Under the pieces are notes generated by a model that saw only the letters and a list, made by a program, of their open reading frames with translations, was not told the origin of the DNA and ran no database searches. The translations under genes and the position numbers were made by a program. A stretch of 64,000 bases of DNA from Fodinisporobacter ferrooxydans (GTDB taxonomy: Bacteria > Bacillota > Bacilli > Tumebacillales > MYW30-H2): assembly GCF_022818495.1 (NCBI RefSeq), contig NZ_CP089291.1, positions 2,931,501-2,995,500 of the forward strand, written 5' to 3'. Shown one piece after another: positions 35,013 through 43,717 of the stretch. Numbering within the stretch: position 1 is the first letter of the stretch; the number at the start of each line of letters is the position of its first letter.

Positions 35013-35835
35013 CAGCATGATGGGACGCGTCGCGCATGCAAGCCAAATAGAAGTGCCGTTGATATGGAAATTCATGAATGACAGATAAGCGCCCTTCCTG
35101 AACGGCACTGTCCACATCGAGATTGGAGACGATCGCAAGCCCCATGCCAGCCTCCACAAGCCGGATCATCAACCCGGTGTCACTGACCTCAGCCGCACAT
35201 TTGACCTTGTCCAGCATCACACCCATGCTGGACAGCGCTTGCTCCGAGGCGATGCGCGTGCCGGATCCCGTTTCCCGGAGGATAAACGGGTCATCTGTCC
35301 AGTTGCGGTCTGGCGATTTGTGACGATTGGCGATCACGACCAATCGATCGGATGCCAACTGAAGACTGTAAACGTCCGGATGTTCCGGTTTTGCACCAAC
35401 ACAGGCGATCTCGACAGAGCCGCGATACAACTGTTCCAGTACCTGTTTGGAATCGGCCACGTAGACGGATAGCTCCACAAGCGGATACGTTGTGTGGAAA
35501 TTCGTTATGACATTTGGCAGCAGATGTTTTGCCGGAATGGTGCTGGCACCGATGCGCAAAAGGCCTGAGAGGGTGTCGCCCATGTTGCGGCATGAGTCCG
35601 ACAGTGCATTCCATTCCGCCAGGATGGTCTTGCCGCTTGCGTATACTTTACGGCCGGCTTCTGTCAGCTTGATCCCATTTTCCTCCCGGCGCAGCAGCGT
35701 TACGCCGAGGTCGGCCTGCAGGCGCTGTATTTGCTTGCTTACGCCAGGCTGACTCATGTTCAACGCATCTGCTGCAGCAGTGAAACTTCCGAGATCGCAA
35801 ACTTTGAGAAACGTTTCCAGATACTTAATGTCCAA
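34972..35835 (-). CDS. LysR-family transcriptional regulator
   Basis: The 287-residue protein has the winged HTH DIKYLETFLKVCDLGSFTAAADALNMSQPGVSKQIQRL (read in two parts) and a CysB/CbbR-like effector domain (LRIGASTIPAKHLLP ... VELSVYVADSKQVLEQL ... EVSDTGLMIRLVEAGMGLAIVSNL). It is convergent to the molybdopterin enzyme operon and likely regulates it. TTG 35835 starts at the usual LysR first residues, with GGGGG upstream; ATG 35853 is in frame but lacks a ribosome binding site. Confidence 0.87.
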   Translation of the reverse strand: MDIKYLETFLKVCDLGSFTAAADALNMSQPGVSKQIQRLQADLGVTLLRREENGIKLTEAGRKVYASGKTILAEWNALSDSCRNMGDTLSGLLRIGASTIPAKHLLPNVITNFHTTYPLVELSVYVADSKQVLEQLYRGSVEIACVGAKPEHPDVYSLQLASDRLVVIANRHKSPDRNWTDDPFILRETGSGTRIASEQALSSMGVMLDKVKCAAEVSDTGLMIRLVEAGMGLAIVSNLDVDSAVQEGRLSVIHEFPYQRHFYLACMRDASHHAVIQAFLQAAKTQF

Positions 35836-36076
35836 AGAATATCCCCCGCCCATTCATCCATATAGAATCATCATACCGCATATTGGTGCAATTCAGATAG
35901 CCAAATCATGATTCATTGAACGGCAAGTATTGGGGGTCTAAAGTTAGAAATGAATGCCGATAAAATTTCATTGGTGAAGCGGGCAGATTCTGCACCATGC
36001 CAGGCAAAAAATGCTGGAAGAAAGCGGGGGATGTAAGTGAATAAATATGTAAATCAATATATGATGGGCAAGCCAC

Positions 36077-36313
36077 TTACGTATCAATCGATTCAATTTG
36101 CATGAAGGAATGGATCAGTTCCTCAGCATACTTTAATGCGTCCTCTTTTGTCGCCCGAACCGTTACCGGATTTACCATATGGCCGATCCGATGTTCAATT
36201 TCCGCAAGTGAGCAGGCGCGAAAAATCCCTAGTTTTAGAGAACTACACTGGGTCCATTGAACAATGTACCATTCTTCAGCAATTGGTTTTCGTTTGGCAC
36301 TCATTCTATTCAT
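36077..36313 (-). CDS. Small protein of unknown function under a c-di-GMP riboswitch
   Basis: The 78-residue soluble protein (MNRMSAKRKPIAEEWYIVQW ... PVTVRATKEDALKYAEELIHSF) is not one I recognise. ATG 36313 is preferred, with TCGGGGGA upstream; the frame opens at 36349. A c-di-GMP-I aptamer and an intrinsic terminator lie directly upstream on the same strand, so its expression should depend on c-di-GMP. The protein has no transmembrane helix or signal peptide. Confidence 0.72.
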   Translation of the reverse strand: MNRMSAKRKPIAEEWYIVQWTQCSSLKLGIFRACSLAEIEHRIGHMVNPVTVRATKEDALKYAEELIHSFMQIESIDT

Positions 36314-36336
36314 GAACGATTCCCCCGATTTAAAGT

Positions 36337-36371
36337 AAGAAAAAAGCACTATGGCTTAGGCATAGTGCTTT
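36337..36371 (-). terminator. Intrinsic terminator of the riboswitch
   Basis: An 11-bp stem (aaagcactatg / catagtgcttt) with a 7-nt loop is followed on the minus strand by TTTTTT. It lies between the aptamer and the start codon, as expected for transcriptional riboswitch control. Confidence 0.85.
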
Positions 36372-36375
36372 ACTT

Positions 36376-36470
36376 TCCTAACCATTTCGGCGGCTGGCTG
36401 ACATATCGAAATTCGATTTAGTCCCTGTAGCTTTGCGTCACCGGGTTTCCCCTGGCTTTGCCTTTATCGA
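36376..36470 (-). ncRNA. c-di-GMP-I (GEMM-I) riboswitch aptamer
   Basis: Read on the minus strand, the segment contains the hallmark elements of the GEMM-I aptamer in order: AAAGGCAAAGCC, a GAAA tetraloop stem (GGGGAAACCC), the core GTGACGCAAAGC, GGGACTAAA, and TGTCAGCCAGCCGCC. The terminator at 36343-36371 follows. It would sense c-di-GMP and control the 78-residue gene downstream. Whether binding turns the gene on or off cannot be told by eye. Confidence 0.85.
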
Positions 36471-36567
36471 TGATTTTATATTCTGTCGAAATTTAGCATA
36501 AATTAGCATAATATGTAGAATAAAGTTACTATTAGTATAATGTATAAATATTTACAAAACAATATTG

Positions 36568-36737
36568 TTTTAGAGGATGTTCAAAAAGTGGCCAAAACTC
36601 CACGGCGGATTGCTTTGCCGAATCCCAAAAAGGCTTACTCATGTACCAAACACGTACACTCCGTCGCCTTTTCGTGCTTCGGCTTTGCACTCCTTGTGTC
36701 TTACTTAACCACTTTTTGAACACGCACTTTTAGAGGA
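36568..36737. mobile_element. MITE-like repeat, long copy
   Basis: This element of about 155 bp (about 36573-36727) has inverted ends gatgttcaaaaagtgg and ccactttttgaacacg. The 10-mer ttttagagga lies on both sides (36568-36577 and 36728-36737), partly overlapping the ends. The outer parts match the 58-bp copy at 15210-15267 in reverse orientation. It has no coding capacity. Confidence 0.72.
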
Positions 36738-36875
36738 AACACAGCAAGAAGAATTCCTTTGCATTCAAATGCAGGGTTGGATGCATGCTCGTCCGATTCG
36801 CTACGGCTTCTTGCTGAAGGGTGCATTCACATATAAAATCACAGGCAAATGGCTGGCGGCAGGAAGGAATATGCG

Positions 36876-37718
36876 ATGGCACGAATCGGATTGGCGCTTG
36901 GTGGCGGAGGTATTGTTGGCAGTGCCCATATAGGTGTTTTATCTGCATTGGAAGAGGCTGGCATACAAATTGATTGTATAGCCGGATGCAGCGCCGGTGC
37001 CATTGTAGCAGCTTTATATGCATATGGATATTCGCCAAAAGAGATGATGCAAATTGTCCCCAAAATCTCGAAGCGCTATTTGGACTATGATAGTTCGACA
37101 TTTCTAAAAAAGCTGATCAATCGCAATACGCAAGTGCTTGGTCTTGTAAAAGGCAAGAAATTAAGAAATCTCATTGCAGAACTGACGAACGGAGCGAAGA
37201 TTGCCGATGTAAAAATGCCGATCGCTTTATTGGGCGTTGATTTGAAACAAGCCCGGCAAGTGATTTTTACCGCACAATCGCTTGCGAATTGTCGCGAGGA
37301 AGACACGATTTCCGATATTGCACTGGCAGATGCGGTTCAGGCCAGTTTTTCAATACCGGTTTTGTTTAAGCCCGTCATTTATAAAGAAAGAGTGCTGGTG
37401 GACGGCGGACTTATGAACAACTGTCCGATTGCCACGGCAAAATCCATGGGGGCGGATAAAGTCATTGCGGTCGATCTCATATTCGCAGAACCTACATCAA
37501 AGCCGTTTTCTTCACTCTTGTCCATTTTGATGAGGACGATCAGCATCAACCTATTTGTACAAGAAAAACAACTTATGCGAGACGCAGATCTCGTTTTGCG
37601 GCCAGAACTTCATTCCATTGGTTTATTAGATTTTACCAAAATGCAAACATGCATGGAAGCAGGATACGAATGCGCCCGGCAACAGATGAAAGAAATTAAA
37701 GAAATCATCGCAAATTAA
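36876..37718 (+). CDS. Patatin-like phospholipase (RssA/YlbK-type)
   Basis: The 280-residue cytoplasmic acyl hydrolase has the oxyanion motif ALGGGGIVGSAHIGVL, the nucleophile elbow GCSAGA (G-x-S-x-G) and the catalytic Asp in VDGGLMNNCPI. This Ser-Asp dyad is the patatin signature. ATG 36876 is used because AGGAAGG lies upstream; the frame opens at 36849. Its TAA overlaps the stop of the convergent gene by 4 nt. The natural substrate of such bacterial patatins is usually not known. Confidence 0.87.
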   Translation: MARIGLALGGGGIVGSAHIGVLSALEEAGIQIDCIAGCSAGAIVAALYAYGYSPKEMMQIVPKISKRYLDYDSSTFLKKLINRNTQVLGLVKGKKLRNLIAELTNGAKIADVKMPIALLGVDLKQARQVIFTAQSLANCREEDTISDIALADAVQASFSIPVLFKPVIYKERVLVDGGLMNNCPIATAKSMGADKVIAVDLIFAEPTSKPFSSLLSILMRTISINLFVQEKQLMRDADLVLRPELHSIGLLDFTKMQTCMEAGYECARQQMKEIKEIIAN

Positions 37719-38677
37719 ACAAAAGGCGGATCCCATGCTTTTTTTCTCCAACCGAAGGAATGATGCAAGACATTTAAATTTTTATCGAGGCGCACATCCA
37801 CACCAAACGGGAGCTTTCGATTGTACCAAAATCGAACATCGCTCCAGCACACTTCATACCCGTCCTGATGCTCTTTACAGGTGACATGGATCATTTGCGC
37901 AAATCCTAAAAATGCCCGGACACCGTCAATTCGTAAAGTAGCCTGTATGACAGGATTGGTGTCTTCAATCGGATAATTCGTCTCGTGAGTGATCGTTCTG
38001 AAATAGATAGTACCTGTTTTGAAATGGGAATCCGATTCAAATACATATTGCCAACGAAACCAGTGAAATGTCGGCAGTACATGACAAATACCAGGCTCCT
38101 CGAAATATTCTTGAAGATTTCGCGCCAATCGATTGTGCTGAAGCGTTCGAATACCGATATACCCGATCGTTCCGAGATACACACATAGAAATACAAGATT
38201 TGGCGTTAAATGATAGAAAATCCATCCGATCAATCCGGCAGTATGCAGGAAAAAGAGAAAAGGTTCGAAAATCGCAAGAATATCATAATGTATCCATTTT
38301 TTTGTAAAAGGATAATAGCACTGAACTCCGTACGTATTCAACATATCAAGAAACACATGAAAGACAACGGAAAGGAACGTCCAACCATACAGTACATACC
38401 AAAATTCCGTCAAGTGATAGATCATGGATGCCAGCCATGTTACAAGAAGCGGGCAAATCAAAAGTGCGGGAATGGAATGTGTAATGCCGCGATGGTGACG
38501 AATATAGGAAGAGTACCCTTTTAACCGGACCAACGAATCCACATCTGGCAAATTGGAACCAATAACAGTACTGAACAAGACTGCTTGTGCAAGTATAGGA
38601 TTATGAGAAACTTGTGGGTCTACATACGCCAGACCGGCGATTGTACATCCAAATAAGACATGACTTGCTGTATCCAT
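37715..38677 (-). CDS. YdjM-type membrane-bound metal-dependent hydrolase
   Basis: The 320-residue protein starts MDTASHVLFGCTIAGLAYVDP and has LPDVDSLVRLKG and HHRGITHSIPALL, the His/Asp pattern of the YdjM/YfhO-type (LexA-regulated in E. coli) membrane hydrolase family (PF04307). About 5 hydrophobic helices are followed by a soluble C-terminal domain of about 120 residues. ATG 38677 has AGCAGGAGG at ideal spacing. The function of the family is not established. Confidence 0.85.
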   Translation of the reverse strand: MDTASHVLFGCTIAGLAYVDPQVSHNPILAQAVLFSTVIGSNLPDVDSLVRLKGYSSYIRHHRGITHSIPALLICPLLVTWLASMIYHLTEFWYVLYGWTFLSVVFHVFLDMLNTYGVQCYYPFTKKWIHYDILAIFEPFLFFLHTAGLIGWIFYHLTPNLVFLCVYLGTIGYIGIRTLQHNRLARNLQEYFEEPGICHVLPTFHWFRWQYVFESDSHFKTGTIYFRTITHETNYPIEDTNPVIQATLRIDGVRAFLGFAQMIHVTCKEHQDGYEVCWSDVRFWYNRKLPFGVDVRLDKNLNVLHHSFGWRKKAWDPPFV

Positions 38678-38719
38678 TTGAATTCCTCCTGCTGTCATGG
38701 ACTCGATTGAATCGGACTG

Positions 38720-38929
38720 CTAGTGAAAATATTCGTATTGTGAAGCGGCAATTCGTTCTGCCGCTGGAAAAACAGTTGAAACATTGGGGTGTTCAGAATA
38801 CACATCAAAGAAATTGGAAATGCTGGGCTCCCAACGTTCATGAACGTTAAACCAATAAAACCATTGTCCCGGTTTATGGAGAATCATTTGTTCCATGATT
38901 TGATTTAATTTGTTTGTAGCCTCCGCCAA
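38720..38929 (-). pseudogene. C-terminal remnant of a LpxL/HtrB-type acyltransferase
   Basis: The 69 residues include [23 protein letters not shown], which resembles the conserved C-terminal end of lysophospholipid/lipid A acyltransferases (pattern I-x2-HPEQW-x-W-x-HRRW). The normal protein is near 300 residues, and nothing upstream continues it. It is probably a decayed fragment. The short length keeps this tentative. Confidence 0.5.
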
Positions 38930-39017
38930 ACGTTCCTATTTCCAATGTACAGAGAAAGTATGAATGCAATTGTAAGGGGAATATGAAGATTTTGATAAAA
39001 ATTTTGATGAAATGAAA

Positions 39018-39058
39018 AAGCGCCACCATCGTTTTAGCGATCAGCAGCACTTTTTCTG
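39018..39058 (-). terminator. Hairpin terminator downstream of the 61-residue gene
   Basis: On the minus strand, AAAAAGTGCTGCTGATCG pairs, with a small bulge, with CGATGGTGGCGCTTTTT around a 6-nt loop. The T-run follows. It would end the minus-strand transcript of the small gene at 39188-39373; the A-run on the other side makes it usable in both directions. Confidence 0.55.
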
Positions 39059-39187
39059 GCAGTGAGAAACAGCATGTCCAATTCCTATATAATAAAGAGG
39101 GTCGAGTGGTTATATAGGTATTCTATATGTTCCATATTACAACTCTATTACACGGCAATGGGAATTCTGTAAAAGATAGAAGTGCCA

Positions 39188-39373
39188 TTATGCCCGAAGA
39201 TCTACGCGTTTTCCTTTGCCGTCAACATCGGGGCTGCCCGGGCGGTCCACATCCCCATCATGATCCTTGGATGCGGTTGTCTGTGATGGATTTGCTTGTT
39301 GTTGCACGGATTGGCTGCTCAGTTGCGAATACAACTGTTGCAACTGGTGTGTGCCTGTGCTTGAAATTTGCAT
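39188..39373 (-). CDS. Small Gln/Ser-rich hypothetical protein
   Basis: This 61-residue protein is hydrophilic (SSTGTHQLQQLYSQLSSQS ... DVDRPGSPDVDGKGKRVDLRA). I do not recognise it. A perfect ribosome binding site (AAAAGGAGG, 7 nt from the ATG) and a downstream terminator support a real gene. No helix-forming membrane segment. Confidence 0.68.
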   Translation of the reverse strand: MQISSTGTHQLQQLYSQLSSQSVQQQANPSQTTASKDHDGDVDRPGSPDVDGKGKRVDLRA

Positions 39374-39830
39374 AATGACTCCTCCTTTTCATTTTATTTC
39401 CTTACATTGTATACTTGGAAAATTAGAATTTCTTTTGAAAGAGTAAAATAAAAACGGCACCAAGAAAAAATTCTCAGTGCCGTTATGCAGTCTACTTTTT
39501 ACGAATCCGTAGCAGTACGACGGTGTTTTACATGACATTTTACGGGATCTATCCCGTAATCTTTAGAATATAATAAGTAAAGCTATCACATTCGGGTCGG
39601 AGGTTTGGACATAACTAAAAGAACAGTGGATAAAGCGATTTTTTCGGCAGAGCGGGTTAAGTGGTCTCGAAGAGCTTTGGACAGATTCGTAAGCGAGCCA
39701 AAGAACGGCCACAGTTCATTATGGACAATGGGGCGTGGATACAGGGTTTAGGTTTATGAGGAATCGAGCGGATGTATCAGTGTTTGCGGAAGTTGGAGTA
39801 CAAAATGCGGGCGGATGGAAGGATCTAACA
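39374..39830. other. 457-bp gap with an orphan hairpin
   Basis: No convincing gene is seen. At 39452-39484 a stem (aacggcac / gtgccgtt) with T-run on the minus strand forms a terminator-like structure, but no minus-strand gene ends there. The rest may be decayed sequence; an open frame from 39735 only extends the next gene upstream. Confidence 0.5.
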
Positions 39831-40040
39831 ATGAGCAGCTCAACAAGAAAGAAGCAGCCAAAGAGAAAGCAATTATCACCAGAACAGCTTTCTGTTCTTC
39901 AAAACATTATATTTCTTATTGGGGAATTCATTTTCGTAACTGGTTCATCGATCGCTCTCGTAGCTGCTTTAAAGGTTCTTAAGAATAAAAAAGCATCGGA
40001 GCAAAGTAACGAGAATCCAGTATCAAAAACATCCCCGTAA
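39831..40040 (+). CDS. Small single-helix membrane protein, hypothetical
   Basis: The 69-residue product has a basic N-terminus (SSSTRKKQPKRKQ), one hydrophobic helix (NIIFLIGEFIFVTGSSIALVA) and a charged tail. ATG 39831 has GGAAGG upstream; the open frame extends to 39735 without support. Not recognised. Confidence 0.6.
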   Translation: MSSSTRKKQPKRKQLSPEQLSVLQNIIFLIGEFIFVTGSSIALVAALKVLKNKKASEQSNENPVSKTSP

Positions 40041-40138
40041 CCAAATTTTTTTCCGGTGACTCTATCCACTTTTCAACGAGGGATTCATCATACTCTTTTT
40101 TGTTAAATGGGCATCAACTTTTGGGGAGGAAAATCGCA

Positions 40139-40264
40139 TGAACGGAGTCTTGAGTAATTATTCACCATGGGGTATAGCATTTTTGATTATCTTTGTTCTG
40201 TTCTTCCTTACCGTCTTGTTTGTGGCATTGGTGGCGTTGGCAGGTGCATGCCCAAATTACTGAT
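40139..40264 (+). CDS. Small YjcZ-like sporulation-type protein
   Basis: This 41-residue protein, MNGVLSNYSPWGIAFLIIFV onward, is one hydrophobic helix ending AGACPNY. The Gly-rich/Ser opening and the single helix resemble YjcZ-family small sporulation proteins of Bacillus. GGGGAGGAAAATCGC precedes the ATG, a strong ribosome binding site. Confidence 0.7.
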
Positions 40265-40376
40265 GAAGAAATCGTAGTAAATTAAAAACAAAGCGAAAAG
40301 CTCTTTAGTAGAATAAAGATTAGCAATTGATCTGCAATTCTAATTAAATAAAAAACGCGTCTTGCTGGATTATCCA

Positions 40377-40466
<90 letters not shown>

Positions 40467-41009
40467 AAATCGTTCAAATTGCCGTCAGCCCACGCCACGA
40501 CTGCGTTTATGCCACTTTTACTGTTGAACCGCTGTAGCGGTCTGTGTCAAAGCGTTTGAAATTGAGCCTGACCGTTTGAATAAATCTAATTTTATAATAT
40601 TCTATCTACAGTTATCAACCCATTATTGTTGTATAGCCGACTGCCCAACGAGACAGCCGACTAAAACAAAGTTTAGAAAACGTCTGCTTCATTCGTTATT
40701 AGTCAAGTTCCGAAATACCTACGAAATACCTAGCAATGTGCGAATGTGTTCATCAGTTGGTACGTTCAGAACACCCTTATAAAACTCCTCATCAAGTACA
40801 ACATGATTTGGAACTTCGAAAAGCAATTGTTCTGCTGGTTAGTAATTACACGTTTTTGTATCGTCTTCCCGTTCCATGCAGATATATCCATCATTATCCG
40901 ACGTATACCCAACTAACAAGAAATGGTATGCCAAGAGCATAGGATACAATGCAACGTATTAAAAAAGGCGGCTCATTACGAGTCACCCAAATTTTAAATC
41001 TGATGCCAC

Positions 41010-41330
41010 TTATATGACGCCACTACGTTTTTCTTCTTCGTACAAACGTTCGATTACAAACTGTTTCAGCAGCGTTTGATACCCTTTGTGCCTTATTTCA
41101 GCCAATTTTTGCAAGCGTTCAATCGTGTCTAAGTCCATTCTTATCGTAACCGTCTTGGCTTCCGTTCTTTTCGGTGGCAAATCTTCGTCATTTTCATCTT
41201 CATCAACCACCGCTTGCAGTAAAAATTCTTCCGTCATTTTATGTGTTGCCCAAAATTCAGCTTCCTCTTCGTCTGTCATATTTTTTGGAACTTGGCTCAC
41301 ATCGGTCAACAGCTTTTTATCTTCCGCCAT
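41010..41330 (-). CDS. BrnA/CopG-family antitoxin
   Basis: The 106-residue acidic protein has TDEEEAEFWATHKMTEEFL, the opening of PF12441-type CopG antitoxins, and a ribbon-helix-helix end (KTVTIRMDLDTIERLQKLAEIRHKGYQTLLKQFV). It should bind and neutralise a BrnT-type RNase and repress the operon. The start overlaps the toxin stop (TAATG). The toxin upstream is frameshifted, so the antitoxin may be a leftover. Confidence 0.85.
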   Translation of the reverse strand: MAEDKKLLTDVSQVPKNMTDEEEAEFWATHKMTEEFLLQAVVDEDENDEDLPPKRTEAKTVTIRMDLDTIERLQKLAEIRHKGYQTLLKQFVIERLYEEEKRSGVI

Positions 41331-41615
41331 TACTTGTTCCTCCTTCTGTACCTTTTCTTTTCATCATCTTCTGCATCCCGTGCAGTAATAACATAGAACC
41401 CTTCTTCACGCCTCGTATAAATCACAACCAGACAACGATCGTCCTCGGTTTTACCAATTAAGCCCTCGTTTTCCTTCCCCAACTCCATGTGTATTGACTT
41501 TAACTCGGTCGGGATCGGTCATGGCTTCCTCTGCTTCGTATGATTCAACATCATGTCTGGCGATGTGTTCTTGATTCCATGAATCCCATATAAACAAGGG
41601 TTTGTCCTCCGACAT
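41330..41615 (-). pseudogene. BrnT-like toxin with a frameshift
   Basis: The first part (EDKPLFIWDSWNQEHIARHDV ...) matches the BrnT opening (F-x-W-D ... N-x-x-KH). The frame stops at 41451 after GVGEGKRGLNW. In another frame the C-terminal BrnT pattern continues, GLIGKTEDDRCLVVIYTRRE, then EGFYVITARDAEDDEKKRYRR up to a TAA that overlaps the antitoxin ATG. A one-base change near 41475, by an A/G run, would join them. The toxin should be inactive unless the shift is a sequence error. Start ATG 41615 is preferred; 41666 is an in-frame option. Confidence 0.75.
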
Positions 41616-41666
41616 AGTATTTACATTTGTATTTATAATCGTAAACATGTTATGTCGAAAAGGCAA

Positions 41667-42152
41667 TAGTTATACGTAGAGATTCCAAAAAAACAATATA
41701 TCTAAAGATTTCGCCTTAAAATGTACCACAACCACATTGGAACCACACAGTTTCGAATTTCGCCGCAGAAAATTTTTTGCATTTTTCAATTTTTGAATCA
41801 TTGTCTTCTTGAACATAGGGGGGCATCACTATGCGATCAATGACGCCCAGTCGGGGGTTTCGAGGTATGACGTGAATATGTGTATCCAACTAGGCGTATA
41901 GCGAAATAAACATGAGGTTGCTCTTGCAAAGTGGCGGCTACGGGACACGGGCAGTGGCACAACCAATTAAATCGTATAGAACGTAGAAGATGTTCTGGTC
42001 GAATCCCTCTAATGTCCATGAATGTCCTTACGCTATATATTCTTTTAAAAGATATAAAGATCAAGATAATATATAGGAACGAGACAATTTTGACCTAATG
42101 GACACCGATGACCATTTGATCTGGAACGTTCGGGTTTAGACGTGCCTTGCTG
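41667..42152. other. 486-bp gap without a convincing gene
   Basis: This holds one pair of GACA-N4-TGTC-like sites (42083-42112) and a decayed coding-like stretch near 41870 that resembles one near 46420 (Y/I-D-V-N-M/V-C-I/V...LGV). No full gene is seen. Confidence 0.5.
42083..42112. repeat. Paired 12-bp palindromes, locus 1 (degenerate)
   Basis: gacaattttgac (42083) and gacaccgatgac (42101) lie 18 bp apart, each one mismatch from GACA-N4-TGTC. In reverse complement the pair matches the pair at 49690-49719 at about 26 of 30 positions. Confidence 0.6.
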
Positions 42153-42644
42153 TTATTCATGGGTGACATCAGTTCGATTGCCGACTAATTCAACCTTTTT
42201 CTCATATTTCATCAGTTCTATCCCTTTGTTTGCTCCATCTGTTCGTAACAATTCGGGATAGACCTTAAATGTGATTATGTCATAATGGTTCAAATTGACA
42301 ACCTTGTTGTTTTTTTCGTATGAAGGTTGTATTTTAAGGCTTACTATAAAGACCTTGCGATAGTTTTCAAACGGCTTTGGGCTTACCATTTCAAAGTGAC
42401 TGTCAACAATCCTTATCCACCATCGATTGGTTTTATAACCAAATCCCGATTCATTTCCAGCATTGTATTCTCTCCGTATAGTCTTGATTATATCGAATCG
42501 TATAAGGTCAAACATGAAGTCTTGGTATAAATTGTCTTGTTTAATCGATGAGTTTTGCTCAGCTCCATAAACTGGTGTTGTAACAGTCGCAATTGTCATC
42601 AATGTAAGTGCTATTACAACAGGAATTATAAATCTGCCCTTCAT
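42153..42644 (-). CDS. Secreted DUF3888-like protein
   Basis: The 163-residue protein has a signal peptide (RFIIPVVIALTLMTIATVTTP, cleavage near VYGAEQ). The mature part (LYQDFMFDLIRFDIIKTIRREY ... WWIRIVDSHFEMV) fits the DUF3888 pattern of small exported proteins in Bacillus. The function is unknown. ATG 42644 follows GGAGGTCA. Confidence 0.75.
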   Translation of the reverse strand: MKGRFIIPVVIALTLMTIATVTTPVYGAEQNSSIKQDNLYQDFMFDLIRFDIIKTIRREYNAGNESGFGYKTNRWWIRIVDSHFEMVSPKPFENYRKVFIVSLKIQPSYEKNNKVVNLNHYDIITFKVYPELLRTDGANKGIELMKYEKKVELVGNRTDVTHE

Positions 42645-42751
42645 GATTGACCTCCAATATTATAATCATTGGAAGTTATTGTAACCAATAAAATTTAACG
42701 TATCCGCCTAACGTTCGCCCTCGTATTGACGATTCCCCCCAATAGTGACCA

Positions 42752-42780
42752 GACAAAAATGTCGTGACGACAATATTGTC
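42752..42780. repeat. Paired 12-bp palindromes, locus 2
   Basis: gacaaaaatgtc (42752) and gacaatattgtc (42769) are perfect GACA-N4-TGTC sites, 17 bp apart. With flanking gaccagacaaaa, the block is an inverted copy of the block at 50031-50064. It lies about 130 bp upstream of the small membrane protein genes. Confidence 0.75.
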
Positions 42781-42906
42781 CTAACCGTGTTCGACAATCA
42801 CGATGCGTATGACGTATACAAAGACGTCCTTCCTGTTATTGGACAGTGGCATCCCCTGTATTGGATGTTAAAATTGCGTCATTAGGATATTGAGAGGACG
42901 GACGAA

Positions 42907-43164
42907 ATGAGTTCTGATATGAAAGGCTTATTGATTGGGTTAGGAATGATGCTTTTCGGCGGTCTCTTCCTTTGTGTGAGTTACCTAACGTATAGAGACC
43001 TTCGTGCTAAAAATAAAAACCGATCGTTTGCTCATAATTTTATATGGTTTGTTATTGAGTCATTGAGCATAGGAGTCTTTTCAATGATTGGTTGCTTTTT
43101 GTTGGGACTACTACTTTTTGTCTTATCAATACTCAGTATGTTAGGTGTAGTTAAAAGCTATTAA
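42907..43164 (+). CDS. Small two-helix membrane protein (paralogue A)
   Basis: The 85-residue protein has two hydrophobic helices with a basic loop (YRDLRAKNKNRSF) and shares its ends with the next gene (DMKGLLIGLGMMLF; FLLGLLLFVLSILSMLGV). GAGAGGACGG precedes the ATG. No known family. Confidence 0.72.
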   Translation: MSSDMKGLLIGLGMMLFGGLFLCVSYLTYRDLRAKNKNRSFAHNFIWFVIESLSIGVFSMIGCFLLGLLLFVLSILSMLGVVKSY

Positions 43165-43217
43165 AACAAATCGTTATTCAAGTAAGTTCCGAAAACCATT
43201 GAAAGGGACTAATTAAA

Positions 43218-43490
43218 ATGCGTGCTGATATTAAAGGTCTTCTTGGTGGATTGGTAATAATGCTTGTCAGTGTTTTTCTTTTTTTCTTGGACTATCGTTT
43301 TTATAAACATTCCGGTGGTGAAAAACCTTTCAAAAGATGGCTTATTCGTGAAATGTTTAAAAATCCATTCGGTTCTTTTCAACTATGGGTGTTTCAAAAA
43401 AATGTTATGTTTTTACTTGGTTTACTATTATTTGTTTTCAGTGTTCTCGTTATGTTAGGTATAGGCAAAGGCAATATCACAGTCCAATAA
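43218..43490 (+). CDS. Small two-helix membrane protein (paralogue B)
   Basis: This 90-residue protein is a diverged tandem copy of the preceding gene (DIKGLLGGLVIMLV; FLLGLLLFVFSVLVMLGI) with a different loop. GAAAGGG precedes the ATG. The function is unknown; the pair belongs to the island. Confidence 0.72.
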   Translation: MRADIKGLLGGLVIMLVSVFLFFLDYRFYKHSGGEKPFKRWLIREMFKNPFGSFQLWVFQKNVMFLLGLLLFVFSVLVMLGIGKGNITVQ

Positions 43491-43717
43491 AATGCTAATT
43501 TCAAAAACCATCGTAAAAAACCATCGTATATGAGACTGTTTTAAGAACATTCTATATGATGCAGTTTGTCACCGCTAAACAAAGATCAAAACTCGTTAAT
43601 AGGGTATTAACATCTGCTTACGGTATACTGCTAGAAATAACAGGTGTTACAAAAGCAACGCAGAATCGGTAGTTGAATGAGCGTAAGCAATCTGATGGTA
43701 AGTGGTGGTAACTCAAA

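Noticed and set aside
36039-36107. 22-codon frame starting at GTG with GGGGG upstream
   Set aside because: Too short and overlaps the 3' end of the riboswitch-controlled gene; no further support.
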